Source: Chloroflexi bacterium HGW-Chloroflexi-6
GTDB lineage: Bacteria; Chloroflexota; Anaerolineae; Anaerolineales; Villigracilaceae
Assembly (NCBI GenBank): GCA_002840685.1
Contig: PHBU01000004.1
Span: 248,001 to 312,000 of the forward strand
Reading direction: 5' to 3'
DNA length: 64,000 nucleotides
Shown here in pieces: positions 8,543-17,016 of this stretch. Under the pieces are notes generated by a model. That model made no database searches. It had not been told where the DNA came from and worked only from the letters and a program-made list of their open reading frames with translations. Made by a program: the position numbers and the translations under genes. Every line of letters begins with the position of its first letter. Position 1 is the first letter of the stretch.

Positions 8543-9616
8543 ATGATAATGAACAGAATTACAAGAGTTGTTATTGGGATAACGCTTTTTTCTCTTATCT
8601 TAAGCGCTTGTGGCTCACCAGCCTCCACGCAAGCCCCTGAACTTGTCGAAAATGAGGCGATTCCCACCGTGGGCACGGATGCGCCGTTCAAGCTCAAGGT
8701 GTCCATCATGCCTTATTTATCAAATACTGTGCTGATGATTGCCCAAAGCGAGGGTTATTTTGCTGAACAGAACCTGGAAGTGGAATTTATCCCCTTTGCA
8801 AACACCAACGAGTTGATCCCGCTGCTTATTGCAGGTGAGCTGGACGCCGGTGCGCCCTCACCGAGCGCAGGCTTTTTCAACGCAGTCGCAAAGGAAAGCA
8901 ATATCAAACTTATCCTGCCTCTGACTGATTTTGTAGTAAAAGATTGCGCGACGGTGGCTTATCTGGCTCGCGCAGAAGATGTTCAGTCCGGCAAATACAC
9001 GGATAAGCAGAGTTGGTCTGAAGCCCGCATGGTCATTTCAACCCAGGCCCTGAATAGTGTGCCTGGCTTTGTATTGGCTCGCACGCTGGCACCAACCGGT
9101 TTAACTGTTGATGAAATGACCACTGTGGTTGTCGATTCTGCTGCCCAGGAAGAAGCCTTGCGAAACGGCCAGGTTGATATAGTTTATGCAGTCGAACCTT
9201 CGGTGACCCGTATGACAGCGAAAGGGGATATCAGTATCCTCGATTTTGCCGAGCAGTATGTTCCCGGGCTGACGAGCAGCATGATCGTTGTTGGCCCAAG
9301 GATTTTGGAGAATCCGGAAGTTGGTAAGGGCTTTGCCATTGCGTACCTAAAAGCTGTTCGCAAATATCTAGAAGGACCAACCGAGAGCAATGTTGTCCTG
9401 GCTTCTGAACTTACCGGATTGCCAATTGATTTGGTCAATAAGGTATGTTGGTCGAATGCATCTCCGGATGGTGTTGTCAATGTGCCATCGTTGATGGAGT
9501 ATCAGAATTTCTTGCTGGAACGGGAACTGCTCGATCAGGTTGTTGAACCGGAGAAGTTTTATGAGCCATCCTTCGCGGCTGAAGCGCTCCTTGAAATTGG
9601 TTCGCAGTTACCTTAG
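8543..9616 (+). CDS. NMT1/SsuA-like ABC transporter substrate-binding lipoprotein
   Basis: A 357-residue lipoprotein with signal peptide and lipobox LILSACGS, so it is anchored outside the membrane. The body (PYLSNTVLMIAQSEGYFAEQ, then LIAGELDAGAPSPSAGFFNA) follows the NMT1/THI5/SsuA periplasmic-binding pattern used for nitrate, sulfonate, taurine or pyrimidine precursors. An AGGAG at 8531-8535 fixes the start at 8543. No permease or ATPase gene adjoins it, so its transporter partner is encoded elsewhere. It follows the acyltransferase fusion by 38 bases and may be cotranscribed. The ligand cannot be predicted. Confidence 0.85.
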   Translation: MIMNRITRVVIGITLFSLILSACGSPASTQAPELVENEAIPTVGTDAPFKLKVSIMPYLSNTVLMIAQSEGYFAEQNLEVEFIPFANTNELIPLLIAGELDAGAPSPSAGFFNAVAKESNIKLILPLTDFVVKDCATVAYLARAEDVQSGKYTDKQSWSEARMVISTQALNSVPGFVLARTLAPTGLTVDEMTTVVVDSAAQEEALRNGQVDIVYAVEPSVTRMTAKGDISILDFAEQYVPGLTSSMIVVGPRILENPEVGKGFAIAYLKAVRKYLEGPTESNVVLASELTGLPIDLVNKVCWSNASPDGVVNVPSLMEYQNFLLERELLDQVVEPEKFYEPSFAAEALLEIGSQLP

Positions 9617-9626
9617 CTCATCTTAA

Positions 9627-9676
9627 ATAGAATCAAAAAGGACCGTCTGTTTTCAAGCGGTCCTTTTTGATTCTAT
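9627..9676. terminator. Bidirectional intrinsic terminator
   Basis: A perfect 19-base inverted repeat (9627-9645 and 9658-9676) with a 12-base loop. The arms contain A5/T5 runs on either side of the GC-rich core, so it can stop transcription from both directions. It lies between the convergent substrate-binding lipoprotein gene and tnaA. Confidence 0.85.
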
Positions 9677-9700
9677 CTGCCGTCTGCTTGGTTTGAACTT

Positions 9701-11077
9701 TTAGATCGGTTCAAACCTGGCAGTGAAGTGCCGCAGCAATTCCGGCGCGTAGCTGAATTTGAACCCGCGCAATTGCTTGCCGCGCTGGGCGATTTCGCCG
9801 ATCGTATCGGCTACATAATCGAGATGACTCTGGGTGTAGGTGCGGCGCGGCAGGGCCAGGCGCACCAACTCTAGCTTGGGGTAAACCATTTGGCCGCTAT
9901 CCGGGTCGGGGTGGGCGAACATGACCGAGCCAATCTCGCAGCCGCGGATTGCTCCACTCAGGTACATTTCTACTGAAAGCGCCTGGCCCGGAAACTCTGC
10001 CTGCGGAATATGCGGCAGCATGTGACCGGCGTCGATGTAGATGGCGTGCCCCCCGGGTGGCTCGATCATCTGCACGCCAAATTCTTTCAAGCGCGCCGAG
10101 AGATAGGATGTTTGCCCCAGCCGGTAAGCCAGGTAATCTTCTTCCAGAGCTTCGTACAACCCAACAGCCATTGCATCCAGGTCGCGCCCGGCCAGCCCGC
10201 CGTAGGTCGGGAATCCCTCGCGCAGGATCAGCTCGTTTTTGACGCGCTGGAAAACGCTCTCGTCGTTCAGGCACAGCAGACCGCCAATGTTGACGATGGC
10301 ATCTTTCTTGGCGCTCATGGTCATGCCATCGGCATAGGAGAACATCTCGTGGGCGATCTCCTGGGGCGATTTTTGCGCGTAGCCAGGTTCGCGCAGTTTG
10401 ATAAAGTAGGCATTTTCAGCATAGCGTGCAGCATCGATGTAAAAGGGTAGCCCGTAGCTGTGATAGGTTTCGGCAATTGCACGGATATTTTCCATCGAAA
10501 GCGGCTGGCCGCCCCCGGCATTGTTGGTAACCGTCACCATGCCGAAGGGAATATTTTCAGCGCCGATGCGTTCAATGAAGGCCTTCAGCTTGACAATATC
10601 CATGTTGCCCTTGAACGGGTGCGGATTTTGCGGGTCGAAGGCCTCGTCGATTACCAGGTTGACCGGTTTGCCGCCGCGGGCGCGGATGTTGGCGTCGGTT
10701 GTATCGAAGTGCATGTTGGATGGCACATATTGCCCCGGCTTGACCAGTACTGCGCTCAAGATGTTCTCAGCCGCACGACCCTGGTGAGTGGGCACAAAAA
10801 AGCGGAAGCCCATAATGTCTGTTATAGCTTCCGCTAAACGGTAGTAAGAACGCGCTCCGGCATACGATTCGTCGCCTTGCATCAGGGCCGCCCACTGGTA
10901 GTGGCTCATCGCGCCTGTGCCTGAGTCAGTCAGCAGGTCGATGAAAATGTCTTGAGCCTTCAGCGAAAACGGGTTATATCCGGCGGCCTGAATGGCTGCT
11001 TTTCTTTCTTCGACCGAGGGCAGGCGGATCGGTTCGACAACTTTGATGCGAAACGGCTCGGGTGAATATTGGGGCAT
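9701..11077 (-). CDS. tnaA: Tryptophanase (tryptophan indole-lyase)
   Basis: A 458-residue PLP enzyme of the tryptophanase/tyrosine phenol-lyase family. It starts MPQYSPEPFRIK after a clear AAAGGAG, which rules out the longer frame upstream. The PLP lysine is Lys257 in TMSAKKDA, and VTNNAGGGQP and FYIDAARYAENAYF match the family. Two positions separate the activities. Asp125 in NMHFDTTD corresponds to the tryptophanase aspartate (threonine in tyrosine phenol-lyase). The CEIGS segment is also of the tryptophanase kind, where the tyrosine enzyme has MERG. I therefore predict cleavage of tryptophan to indole, pyruvate and ammonia in the cytoplasm. No aromatic amino acid permease adjoins it. Confidence 0.88.
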   Translation of the reverse strand: MPQYSPEPFRIKVVEPIRLPSVEERKAAIQAAGYNPFSLKAQDIFIDLLTDSGTGAMSHYQWAALMQGDESYAGARSYYRLAEAITDIMGFRFFVPTHQGRAAENILSAVLVKPGQYVPSNMHFDTTDANIRARGGKPVNLVIDEAFDPQNPHPFKGNMDIVKLKAFIERIGAENIPFGMVTVTNNAGGGQPLSMENIRAIAETYHSYGLPFYIDAARYAENAYFIKLREPGYAQKSPQEIAHEMFSYADGMTMSAKKDAIVNIGGLLCLNDESVFQRVKNELILREGFPTYGGLAGRDLDAMAVGLYEALEEDYLAYRLGQTSYLSARLKEFGVQMIEPPGGHAIYIDAGHMLPHIPQAEFPGQALSVEMYLSGAIRGCEIGSVMFAHPDPDSGQMVYPKLELVRLALPRRTYTQSHLDYVADTIGEIAQRGKQLRGFKFSYAPELLRHFTARFEPI

Positions 11078-11219
11078 GTTTTCTCCTTTGGGTTGGGGGA
11101 TGTATGCCCAGTTTAGCACGCCAGGAAACGCTTGTGATGTATCAAACGTCATGGAAAGTTGTCACCGAAAGCCACTGAAATCTGTGATAAATTGTGGATC
11201 TTGGCCCACCCGAGAAAAA

Positions 11220-12692
11220 TTACCCCTGCGCACACGGAATTTTCATTTCAACCACCACGCCAGGGCCGTCGGGGCGGTTGCCCAGACGCAATGTTCCCCC
11301 TGAACCCCAGACCAAAGTTGCCATCAGAGGAAATCCCAGCCCCATGCCGGGTAACTCACCGGTAAAGGCTTTTTCTCCCTGAAAATAGGGCAGCCAGGCC
11401 CAGGAGAGTTGTTCGGCGGAGAGCGTAACACCGTTGTCTGTAATTCGAATATGGATCATGCCTGGCTCGCTTTCCCCAATACAGATATCCAGTTTGGGGG
11501 CGCGCTCAGGGTGGAATTTTTTTGCATTTTCGAGCGCTTCACTTAAAACCAGCTCGAGTGCGTCTGGCGTCAGGGTAATCTGCGTTCCGGCAAGGCTGGC
11601 GGGCAGGGACAGTTCGACATCTTGAATGCTAAATTTTTCACATAGCTCTTTCAAAATTACCGGAATTTGGCCGATCTCAACCGGTGTCCCGATCTCGAGC
11701 GAGAGCGGCGCGTCCACATAGGTTAATACATCCCGTACCTGCCAGACCAGCCGCTCCGCCCCTTTGGCGGCGGTCTGCATCAATTCCTTGATCTCTTCTG
11801 CGGAAAGATTTTTGAGCTGCGAATTGATCAGGGAAACGCTGGTTGCCAGCAGCGAGATTGGGGTGCGCAGCTTGTGGGTGACGGTATCATGGAAGCGGCG
11901 GATATCCTGATAAATGGACATTTTCTCGGTCACATCTCGCAGCCGGACGATGCGCTGGGTTACCGGGCCGATATCGGTATCCAGGGCTTCGAGCACCATC
12001 CAAAAGGCCCGCGCCTGGATATTTTCGGGCCGCATCACAAAGCAGGGCGATGGATCTTCGTACCAGGTTTGCCAGGTTTCGATCGGTCTGGCTACGTAAT
12101 TGGCCTGGACCGCAACAATAAAATCCAGTCCGACCGGGTTTTCGGGCAGGTTGAGCATATTGATGGCGCGTTCGTTGGCATATTGGATGATGGCCAGGCT
12201 GTCGAGCAGCAGGTAACCTTCCTGGGCGTGGGCGGCCATCCACTTGAAGCGTTCCAGGTCGGCAAAAAGCTTGTCGTAATGGTGCAGGCGGGTCAGGGTG
12301 CGCAGCCGCGCCAAAAGTTCCAACGCGTCGAAGGGTTTGCTGATGAAGTCGTCCGCGCCTGCCTCCAGGGCCTGGGCTTTGGCTTTTCGGTCAAGGGGGT
12401 CGAGCATGACCAGGATTGGAGCGCCGCTCAGGTGCGGATCGGAACGCAGGTGGCTGCAGGTTACCGCGCTGTCGACTTTATCAAGGTTGGCATCCAATAG
12501 AATGGCATCAGGCAGCAGCTTGTGGGCAATTTGAGCTGCTTCTGCCGGATTCTCGCAAAATTCGAGCTTGAACTCATCCCGCCCGTTCAGCAACTCTTCG
12601 AGATAGCGGCGAGCCTGGGGGTCTGACAGGATGATCAGGACGACACTGGCTCTTTGAGACTTCAACCTGGAATTGGGATCAGTTGCCTGCAT
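11220..12692 (-). CDS. Receiver domain-histidine kinase hybrid
   Basis: A 490-residue soluble protein with no membrane segment. Residues of about 15-130 form a receiver domain with the phosphoacceptor Asp in AILLDANLD and a conserved lysine in ISKPFDAL. A PAS-like region covers about 150-250. The dimerisation domain has its histidine in FHDTVTHKLRTPIS, with lysine in place of the usual glutamate after the histidine. The ATPase domain ends with MGLGFPLMATLVW. A receiver placed before the kinase suggests that phosphotransfer from another kinase tunes its activity. It is divergent from the CHAT gene, with 162 bases between them. Confidence 0.85.
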   Translation of the reverse strand: MQATDPNSRLKSQRASVVLIILSDPQARRYLEELLNGRDEFKLEFCENPAEAAQIAHKLLPDAILLDANLDKVDSAVTCSHLRSDPHLSGAPILVMLDPLDRKAKAQALEAGADDFISKPFDALELLARLRTLTRLHHYDKLFADLERFKWMAAHAQEGYLLLDSLAIIQYANERAINMLNLPENPVGLDFIVAVQANYVARPIETWQTWYEDPSPCFVMRPENIQARAFWMVLEALDTDIGPVTQRIVRLRDVTEKMSIYQDIRRFHDTVTHKLRTPISLLATSVSLINSQLKNLSAEEIKELMQTAAKGAERLVWQVRDVLTYVDAPLSLEIGTPVEIGQIPVILKELCEKFSIQDVELSLPASLAGTQITLTPDALELVLSEALENAKKFHPERAPKLDICIGESEPGMIHIRITDNGVTLSAEQLSWAWLPYFQGEKAFTGELPGMGLGFPLMATLVWGSGGTLRLGNRPDGPGVVVEMKIPCAQG

Positions 12693-12854
12693 GGTTTTAT
12701 TCTAGTCGCTTTTCGTGTAATGTACATTGAGAAAATATAACAGATGCTTGGGGTCACGCCTTGAGAGCAGGGCCTTTCCATTCAGTTTTGCTGGTGTATA
12801 CTAGTCTTGTAAGCGAAACTATGGGCTATTCAATCTCGATTCGGGTGGGCTTCC

Positions 12855-15269
12855 ATGCAAACTTATGCAGATCTTGAACTCAGCATCCACAAACGCACAG
12901 ATGATGTTTACAGCATAGAAGGGCGGTTCACATCTTCAGGAGACGCAGCCGAGATCAGCCTCGGTTCGAAAGAACCGGTGCGGATGGCGCTCGATCTGAT
13001 CCAGTTGCAAGATTGCCTGCCTGACATGCAGGCTTATGGCAAGTTTTTGAGCGAAGCGTTTTTTGTCCCCGAAGTCAAAAAGATATTTTTATATGCCCAG
13101 GCAGTTGCTGAAGCCGAGCCGCTGCGGTTTCGCCTGCTGGTTGGGCCGACAGCGCCCGAGCTGCATAACCTGCATTGGGAGACTCTAACGCACCCATCGG
13201 ATGGAACCCTGTTGGCTGCCAACCAGAACATTTTGTTTTCGCGCTACCTGACCGGCGAAAACTGGACGGCGGTCGAACTGACCTCGCGCAAGCAGGTGCG
13301 GGCCCTGGTGGCCGTGGCCGGGCCGCAGAATTTGGCCGATTACAAGCTTACCCCGGTTGATGTGGTACGCGAAACAGACCTGGTCCGGGCCAGCCTGCAT
13401 GGTATCGAAACAACCTTCCTGCCCCTCGAAGGCCGGCGCTGCACACTGACCAACCTGGCAGACGAGCTGCGCCAGGGTTGCGATATTCTATATCTGGTGG
13501 CGCACGGCAGCATGGTCAATGGCCTTCCTTATGTCTGGCTGGAAGATGACGATGGCAAAGTTAAACGAGTAACCGGCAAGGAATTTGCCGAGCAGATCAG
13601 CAGTCTCGACATCCAACCGCGGCTGGTGGTGCTGGCTTCCTGTGAAAGCGCCGGTAAAGCCAGCGAAGATACGAACGATAGCCAGGCGCTCCAGGCGTTG
13701 GGCCCGCTGCTGGCTGGTGCCGGCGTCCCGGCCGTGATCGCCATGCAGGGCAAGATCTCGATGACCAGCGTTGCGCGCATGATGCCCGTTTTCTTCGATG
13801 AACTGCTCGAAGACGGTTTGGTGGACCGCGCCCTGGCCTCGGCTCGCTGCGTTTTGCTGGCAGATGAGGCCAGCGACCTGTGGATGCCGGTGCTTTTCTC
13901 GCGGTTGCAAACCGGGGCGCTCTGGCGCGAGAAAATGGAAAAACAGCTCGAAGCCGTTCAGGAGACCAGCCGCAGCAGCCTGAAATTGCAGTGGTTTTGG
14001 TTCCCGCTGATCTTCCTGGCAATTGTCGGGGTCGGGCTGGGGCTTTATTTCGCCCTGCGCCCCCGCCAACCCGCGATCATGACCGGGGATTTCCGGATCG
14101 CGGTGGCTTCGTTTTACGTGGATGGAGAAGCCGGGAACGCGACCCTGGGTTATGATCTGGCCGACAGTGTCCGCTTGCGGCTGGAGCAGGATCTGCAGGA
14201 GATCAACCCGCAGCTGGTGATCAGCGTCTGGGGCCCGGACCTGACCGGGGCAGTGACGGGCCAGACGCCCGAGGCACGCGCCGAGGCAGCCAAAGCTCTG
14301 GCGGATAAGATTCACGCCGATCTGGTTATCTACGGAGCGGTCGAGGCTTCCGGCACACGCTGGCAGGTGCTGCCCGAGTTTTATATCGCTGCCGAGAATT
14401 TTGACGAAGCGCGCGAGATCATCGGCCCGCATGCCCTGGGCATGCCGCTCAATCTGCCTGGCTCAACCTCGAACTCAGCCTGGCGCTTTGAGTTTGGCAA
14501 GCAGATGTTTTCGCGTGGCAAGGCCCTCTCGGCCATGTCGGTCGGCCTGGGATATTTTGCCCTGCGCCAGTACGATTCGGCCCTTGAATCATTCGAAACT
14601 GGCTTGTCCGTTTCCGGTTGGGATGATCTGCAAGGCAAGAAAGTTCTGTACCTGATGGCCGGCAACGCCTCCGCCAAGGTCGGCGAGGCGGCTCTCAGGG
14701 AAAAAGATGCCGAAGCCGCCGAAGCCAGTTTTGTGCACAGCGCCGAACTGCTCGACAAGGCCATTGCCATCGACCCCGACTATGCCCGGCCTTACATCAC
14801 CACGGCCAACCTGGCCTATGCCCGCGCTCTTGCGCCCGCGCTGCTTTCCGGGCAATATGGCGATGCTGACCTGGCGTTTCTCGATCTCTGCCTCAAACAG
14901 CTTATTCTGGCCGATCAGGCCCCCGACAAGCCGCCGCTGGCGGATGTTGATGCAAAAATTCACTATTCGCGCGGGCAATGCTTGTTTTTAAAAGCCCTGG
15001 CCGGTGCGGAGAGTTCATTTTTACCTGCCCGCGAGGAATTCCTGCTGGTCATCCAGGCCTATGGCGAGGGAGCCAACCCGCGCCTGAAAGAGCTGGCTGC
15101 TGAATCGCATGCCCGGCTGGGAGCGATTTATCTGCTCAAGAGCGACCTGCCCCTGGCCCTGGATGAGTACCAAACCGCCGTTGATCTGCTGGAAGATTAC
15201 CCCGAGCGCCAGGAAATTTACAAAGAGCGTGTAGCCAATATATTCAGCCAGTTAACACCCGAACCCTGA
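12855..15269 (+). CDS. CHAT-domain protein with transmembrane segment and TPR region
   Basis: An 804-residue protein. The N-terminal part ends in a CHAT (caspase HetF-associated with TPRs) protease domain with the dyad His217 in LYLVAHGSM and Cys263 in VLASCESAG, both present. A membrane span follows at about 377-400 (WFWFPLIFLAIVGVGLGLYF). A periplasmic region after it has a FlgO-like look (RIAVASFYVDGEAG...DLVIYGAV). The C-terminus carries tetratricopeptide-like repeats. The topology puts the protease inside and the TPRs outside. CHAT proteases act in several bacterial signalling and defence systems, but no substrate is apparent here. The gene probably forms an operon with the SH3 lipoprotein gene 64 bases downstream. 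Confidence 0.82.
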   Translation: MQTYADLELSIHKRTDDVYSIEGRFTSSGDAAEISLGSKEPVRMALDLIQLQDCLPDMQAYGKFLSEAFFVPEVKKIFLYAQAVAEAEPLRFRLLVGPTAPELHNLHWETLTHPSDGTLLAANQNILFSRYLTGENWTAVELTSRKQVRALVAVAGPQNLADYKLTPVDVVRETDLVRASLHGIETTFLPLEGRRCTLTNLADELRQGCDILYLVAHGSMVNGLPYVWLEDDDGKVKRVTGKEFAEQISSLDIQPRLVVLASCESAGKASEDTNDSQALQALGPLLAGAGVPAVIAMQGKISMTSVARMMPVFFDELLEDGLVDRALASARCVLLADEASDLWMPVLFSRLQTGALWREKMEKQLEAVQETSRSSLKLQWFWFPLIFLAIVGVGLGLYFALRPRQPAIMTGDFRIAVASFYVDGEAGNATLGYDLADSVRLRLEQDLQEINPQLVISVWGPDLTGAVTGQTPEARAEAAKALADKIHADLVIYGAVEASGTRWQVLPEFYIAAENFDEAREIIGPHALGMPLNLPGSTSNSAWRFEFGKQMFSRGKALSAMSVGLGYFALRQYDSALESFETGLSVSGWDDLQGKKVLYLMAGNASAKVGEAALREKDAEAAEASFVHSAELLDKAIAIDPDYARPYITTANLAYARALAPALLSGQYGDADLAFLDLCLKQLILADQAPDKPPLADVDAKIHYSRGQCLFLKALAGAESSFLPAREEFLLVIQAYGEGANPRLKELAAESHARLGAIYLLKSDLPLALDEYQTAVDLLEDYPERQEIYKERVANIFSQLTPEP

Positions 15270-15277
15270 TCTGTCTT

Positions 15278-15305
15278 AAGCGCGGCTGCGTCAGCGGCCG
15301 CGCTT
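15278..15305 (+). terminator. Intercistronic GC-rich hairpin
   Basis: AAGCGCGGC at 15278-15286 pairs with GCCGCGCTT at 15297-15305. Only a short T run follows, so it is a weak terminator or an mRNA-stabilising hairpin between the CHAT gene and the SH3 lipoprotein gene. Confidence 0.45.
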
Positions 15306-15333
15306 TGCGGAGTGGTGTTGCGGAGGAAAAACA

Positions 15334-16842
15334 ATGAACGCAAAGAAAATCCTGCCGGTTTCTTTCATTATCTTCGGACTTTTGCTTGCCGCCTGCAGCA
15401 TGCCCGGCCCTGCAACCGAAGCGCCGTTGGCGCCAACGCTGCCCGTTGAAGGGGACACGCCACAACCGGCTACGGGAGTGCCTTTGCGCCCGCCCAAGGT
15501 GGCGACGAGTACCGCCACACTCGCGCCCAGCGGCCCCGAAGATTTTTCAACTGAAAACCTGAACGATGTTCCTCCTGATGGAATTTTGGAGGAGATCGTC
15601 AGCCTGGGTTTTGGCGGGGTTGATCCTTTGTGCCTCTTTCCTTATGCAGAACCAACTATCGCCAGTGATCCCGAAGATACTGAATTGATGATGGAAGCCG
15701 AGATGGTCACCTGCGGCTGGGCTGACGGGGACGAATTGACCTTCACGGTCACATATCCCAATGGGCGCCAGGCTGGCGGCAAGAAGGTGGTGGATGAAAG
15801 CGGGCGAGGGTCTTTTTCTTACCGCCCTGCACTGGATGCCCCGGAGGGGCTTTACCGATTTGAGATCACCGGACGCAGGTTGAAATTTGAGTCGAATGTT
15901 TATTTCCGCGCGCCAGTGGTTCCGCGTTTTTATGCTCTGAATGAAGGCCAGTTGCTGTTCAATAACTTTCAGCCTAATGAAAAGATTCGATTGTTTTTGT
16001 ATTTTGATTCATTGGGTGTTTATGTTTTTCAGGGCTGGCAGGAATTCGAAATGGATGCCAATGGCCAGTTGTTGTTGAATGCGCCGGCTGCCGAAGGTTA
16101 TTTTTTTGCCCAGACCGAATCCGGGCTGGAGCTTCCTCTGACATCCAGCGATTTAGAGCAAAAGAGTTTTCAGATGAATCGCGCGATTTCCTTGTCTGCG
16201 GACAGCCGGGCCAAGCTTCAGGCGCTCGAGGCCAGCAGCCGGGCACACCTGGCCTGCCCGGCCGGTTTTGTCAGCCGGATTGATCCTAATGCCGGCCAGG
16301 TGCACCCGATTGGGCGAGCCTGGCTTTACGCCAACCCGCGTGCGACGGCGCGCCAGGTGCTGAGCCTGGACCCGGGGCAGGCCCTTGAAATTGCTTCTGT
16401 CTCGCCAATGGTTTGCGCTGATGGGCGCGGCTGGCGTATGGTTTACGTTTATGTTGAAACCCCATCCGGGACTCTCGCTTACAGCGGTTATGTGATTGAG
16501 ATCGACGAGAACCAGACCCATCAGATTGAGCCGGGAATCGCACTCGACCCCACCCCGACTCCGCCGCCGTCTTGCCCGGGCTCTTTAACGAGCAGGCTTG
16601 CGGTCGATGCGCGCGCCAGGGTGGCCTTCACCGATGGCAGTAATATGCGCATTCGGGCCAAACCCGGGTTTACCCAGGATACGCTCCGCACTGTGCCTGA
16701 AGGGACCCTGTTGGCGATCACGGGCGGCCCGATGTGCGTGGACAATACAACCTGGTGGCGCATCCGCACCAGGGATGGTTTTGATGGCTGGATGGCCGAA
16801 TATAAGGGTGATGTTTACCTGGTCGAACCCTTCCAGTGGTGA
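15334..16842 (+). CDS. SH3-domain lipoprotein
   Basis: A 502-residue lipoprotein with lipobox LLLAACSM and a Pro/Thr/Ala-rich spacer. A central beta-rich region of unknown family follows. The C-terminus has two bacterial SH3 (SH3b) domains at about 320-400 and 425-500, marked by ANPRATARQVLSLDPGQALE and MRIRAKPGFTQDTLRTVPEG. SH3b domains usually bind cell-wall or protein ligands. A GGAGG just before the ATG confirms the start. It follows the CHAT-TPR gene on the same strand, so the two products may work together outside the membrane; this is inferred from position only. Confidence 0.78.
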   Translation: MNAKKILPVSFIIFGLLLAACSMPGPATEAPLAPTLPVEGDTPQPATGVPLRPPKVATSTATLAPSGPEDFSTENLNDVPPDGILEEIVSLGFGGVDPLCLFPYAEPTIASDPEDTELMMEAEMVTCGWADGDELTFTVTYPNGRQAGGKKVVDESGRGSFSYRPALDAPEGLYRFEITGRRLKFESNVYFRAPVVPRFYALNEGQLLFNNFQPNEKIRLFLYFDSLGVYVFQGWQEFEMDANGQLLLNAPAAEGYFFAQTESGLELPLTSSDLEQKSFQMNRAISLSADSRAKLQALEASSRAHLACPAGFVSRIDPNAGQVHPIGRAWLYANPRATARQVLSLDPGQALEIASVSPMVCADGRGWRMVYVYVETPSGTLAYSGYVIEIDENQTHQIEPGIALDPTPTPPPSCPGSLTSRLAVDARARVAFTDGSNMRIRAKPGFTQDTLRTVPEGTLLAITGGPMCVDNTTWWRIRTRDGFDGWMAEYKGDVYLVEPFQW

Positions 16843-16854
16843 ACATGGCTTTAG

Positions 16855-16896
16855 AAAACGAGACGCCGCCCGATCAACGAGGCGGCGTCTCGTTTT
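16855..16896. terminator. Intrinsic terminator
   Basis: A 16-base perfect inverted repeat (16855-16870 and 16881-16896) with a GC-rich core and a TTTT tail, directly after the SH3 lipoprotein gene. It marks the end of the CHAT-SH3 transcript. Confidence 0.85.
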
Positions 16897-16947
16897 GTGC
16901 TTAAATTCCATAAAGCTCAAGTTTATATCGAGTTTCTGACCCGGTTT

Positions 16948-16975
16948 GGCGGTAAAATAGGGCAATTTTATCGCC
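16948..16975. promoter_or_regulatory. Palindromic operator-like site before the trans-sulfuration gene
   Basis: GGCGGTAAAAT at 16948-16958 is repeated inverted as ATTTTATCGCC at 16965-16975, with 10 of 11 positions pairing. A TATAAT lies at 16988-16993, so the site would cover the upstream promoter region of the PLP enzyme gene at 17017. The dyad length and position suit a dimeric repressor or activator. The regulator is unknown. Confidence 0.45.
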
Positions 16976-17016
16976 ATTGCCCGAAGATATAATCCCACCA
17001 AAAGATTGGACCTGCC

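Noticed and set aside
9701..11077. Tyrosine phenol-lyase
   Set aside because: Length and fold fit, but the Asp in NMHFDTTD and the CEIGS segment are tryptophanase features where the tyrosine enzyme has Thr and MERG.
11078..11152. 25-codon in-frame extension of tnaA with a Trp codon, considered as a TnaC-like leader
   Set aside because: It has no stop codon before tnaA and no ribosome-binding site, and the Trp-to-Pro spacing does not fit TnaC. The AAAGGAG before 11077 gives a normal start.
13488..14432. 314-codon open frame antisense to the CHAT gene
   Set aside because: It is a shadow of GC-rich coding DNA. The plus-strand protein has clear domains and catalytic residues, and the antisense product has none.
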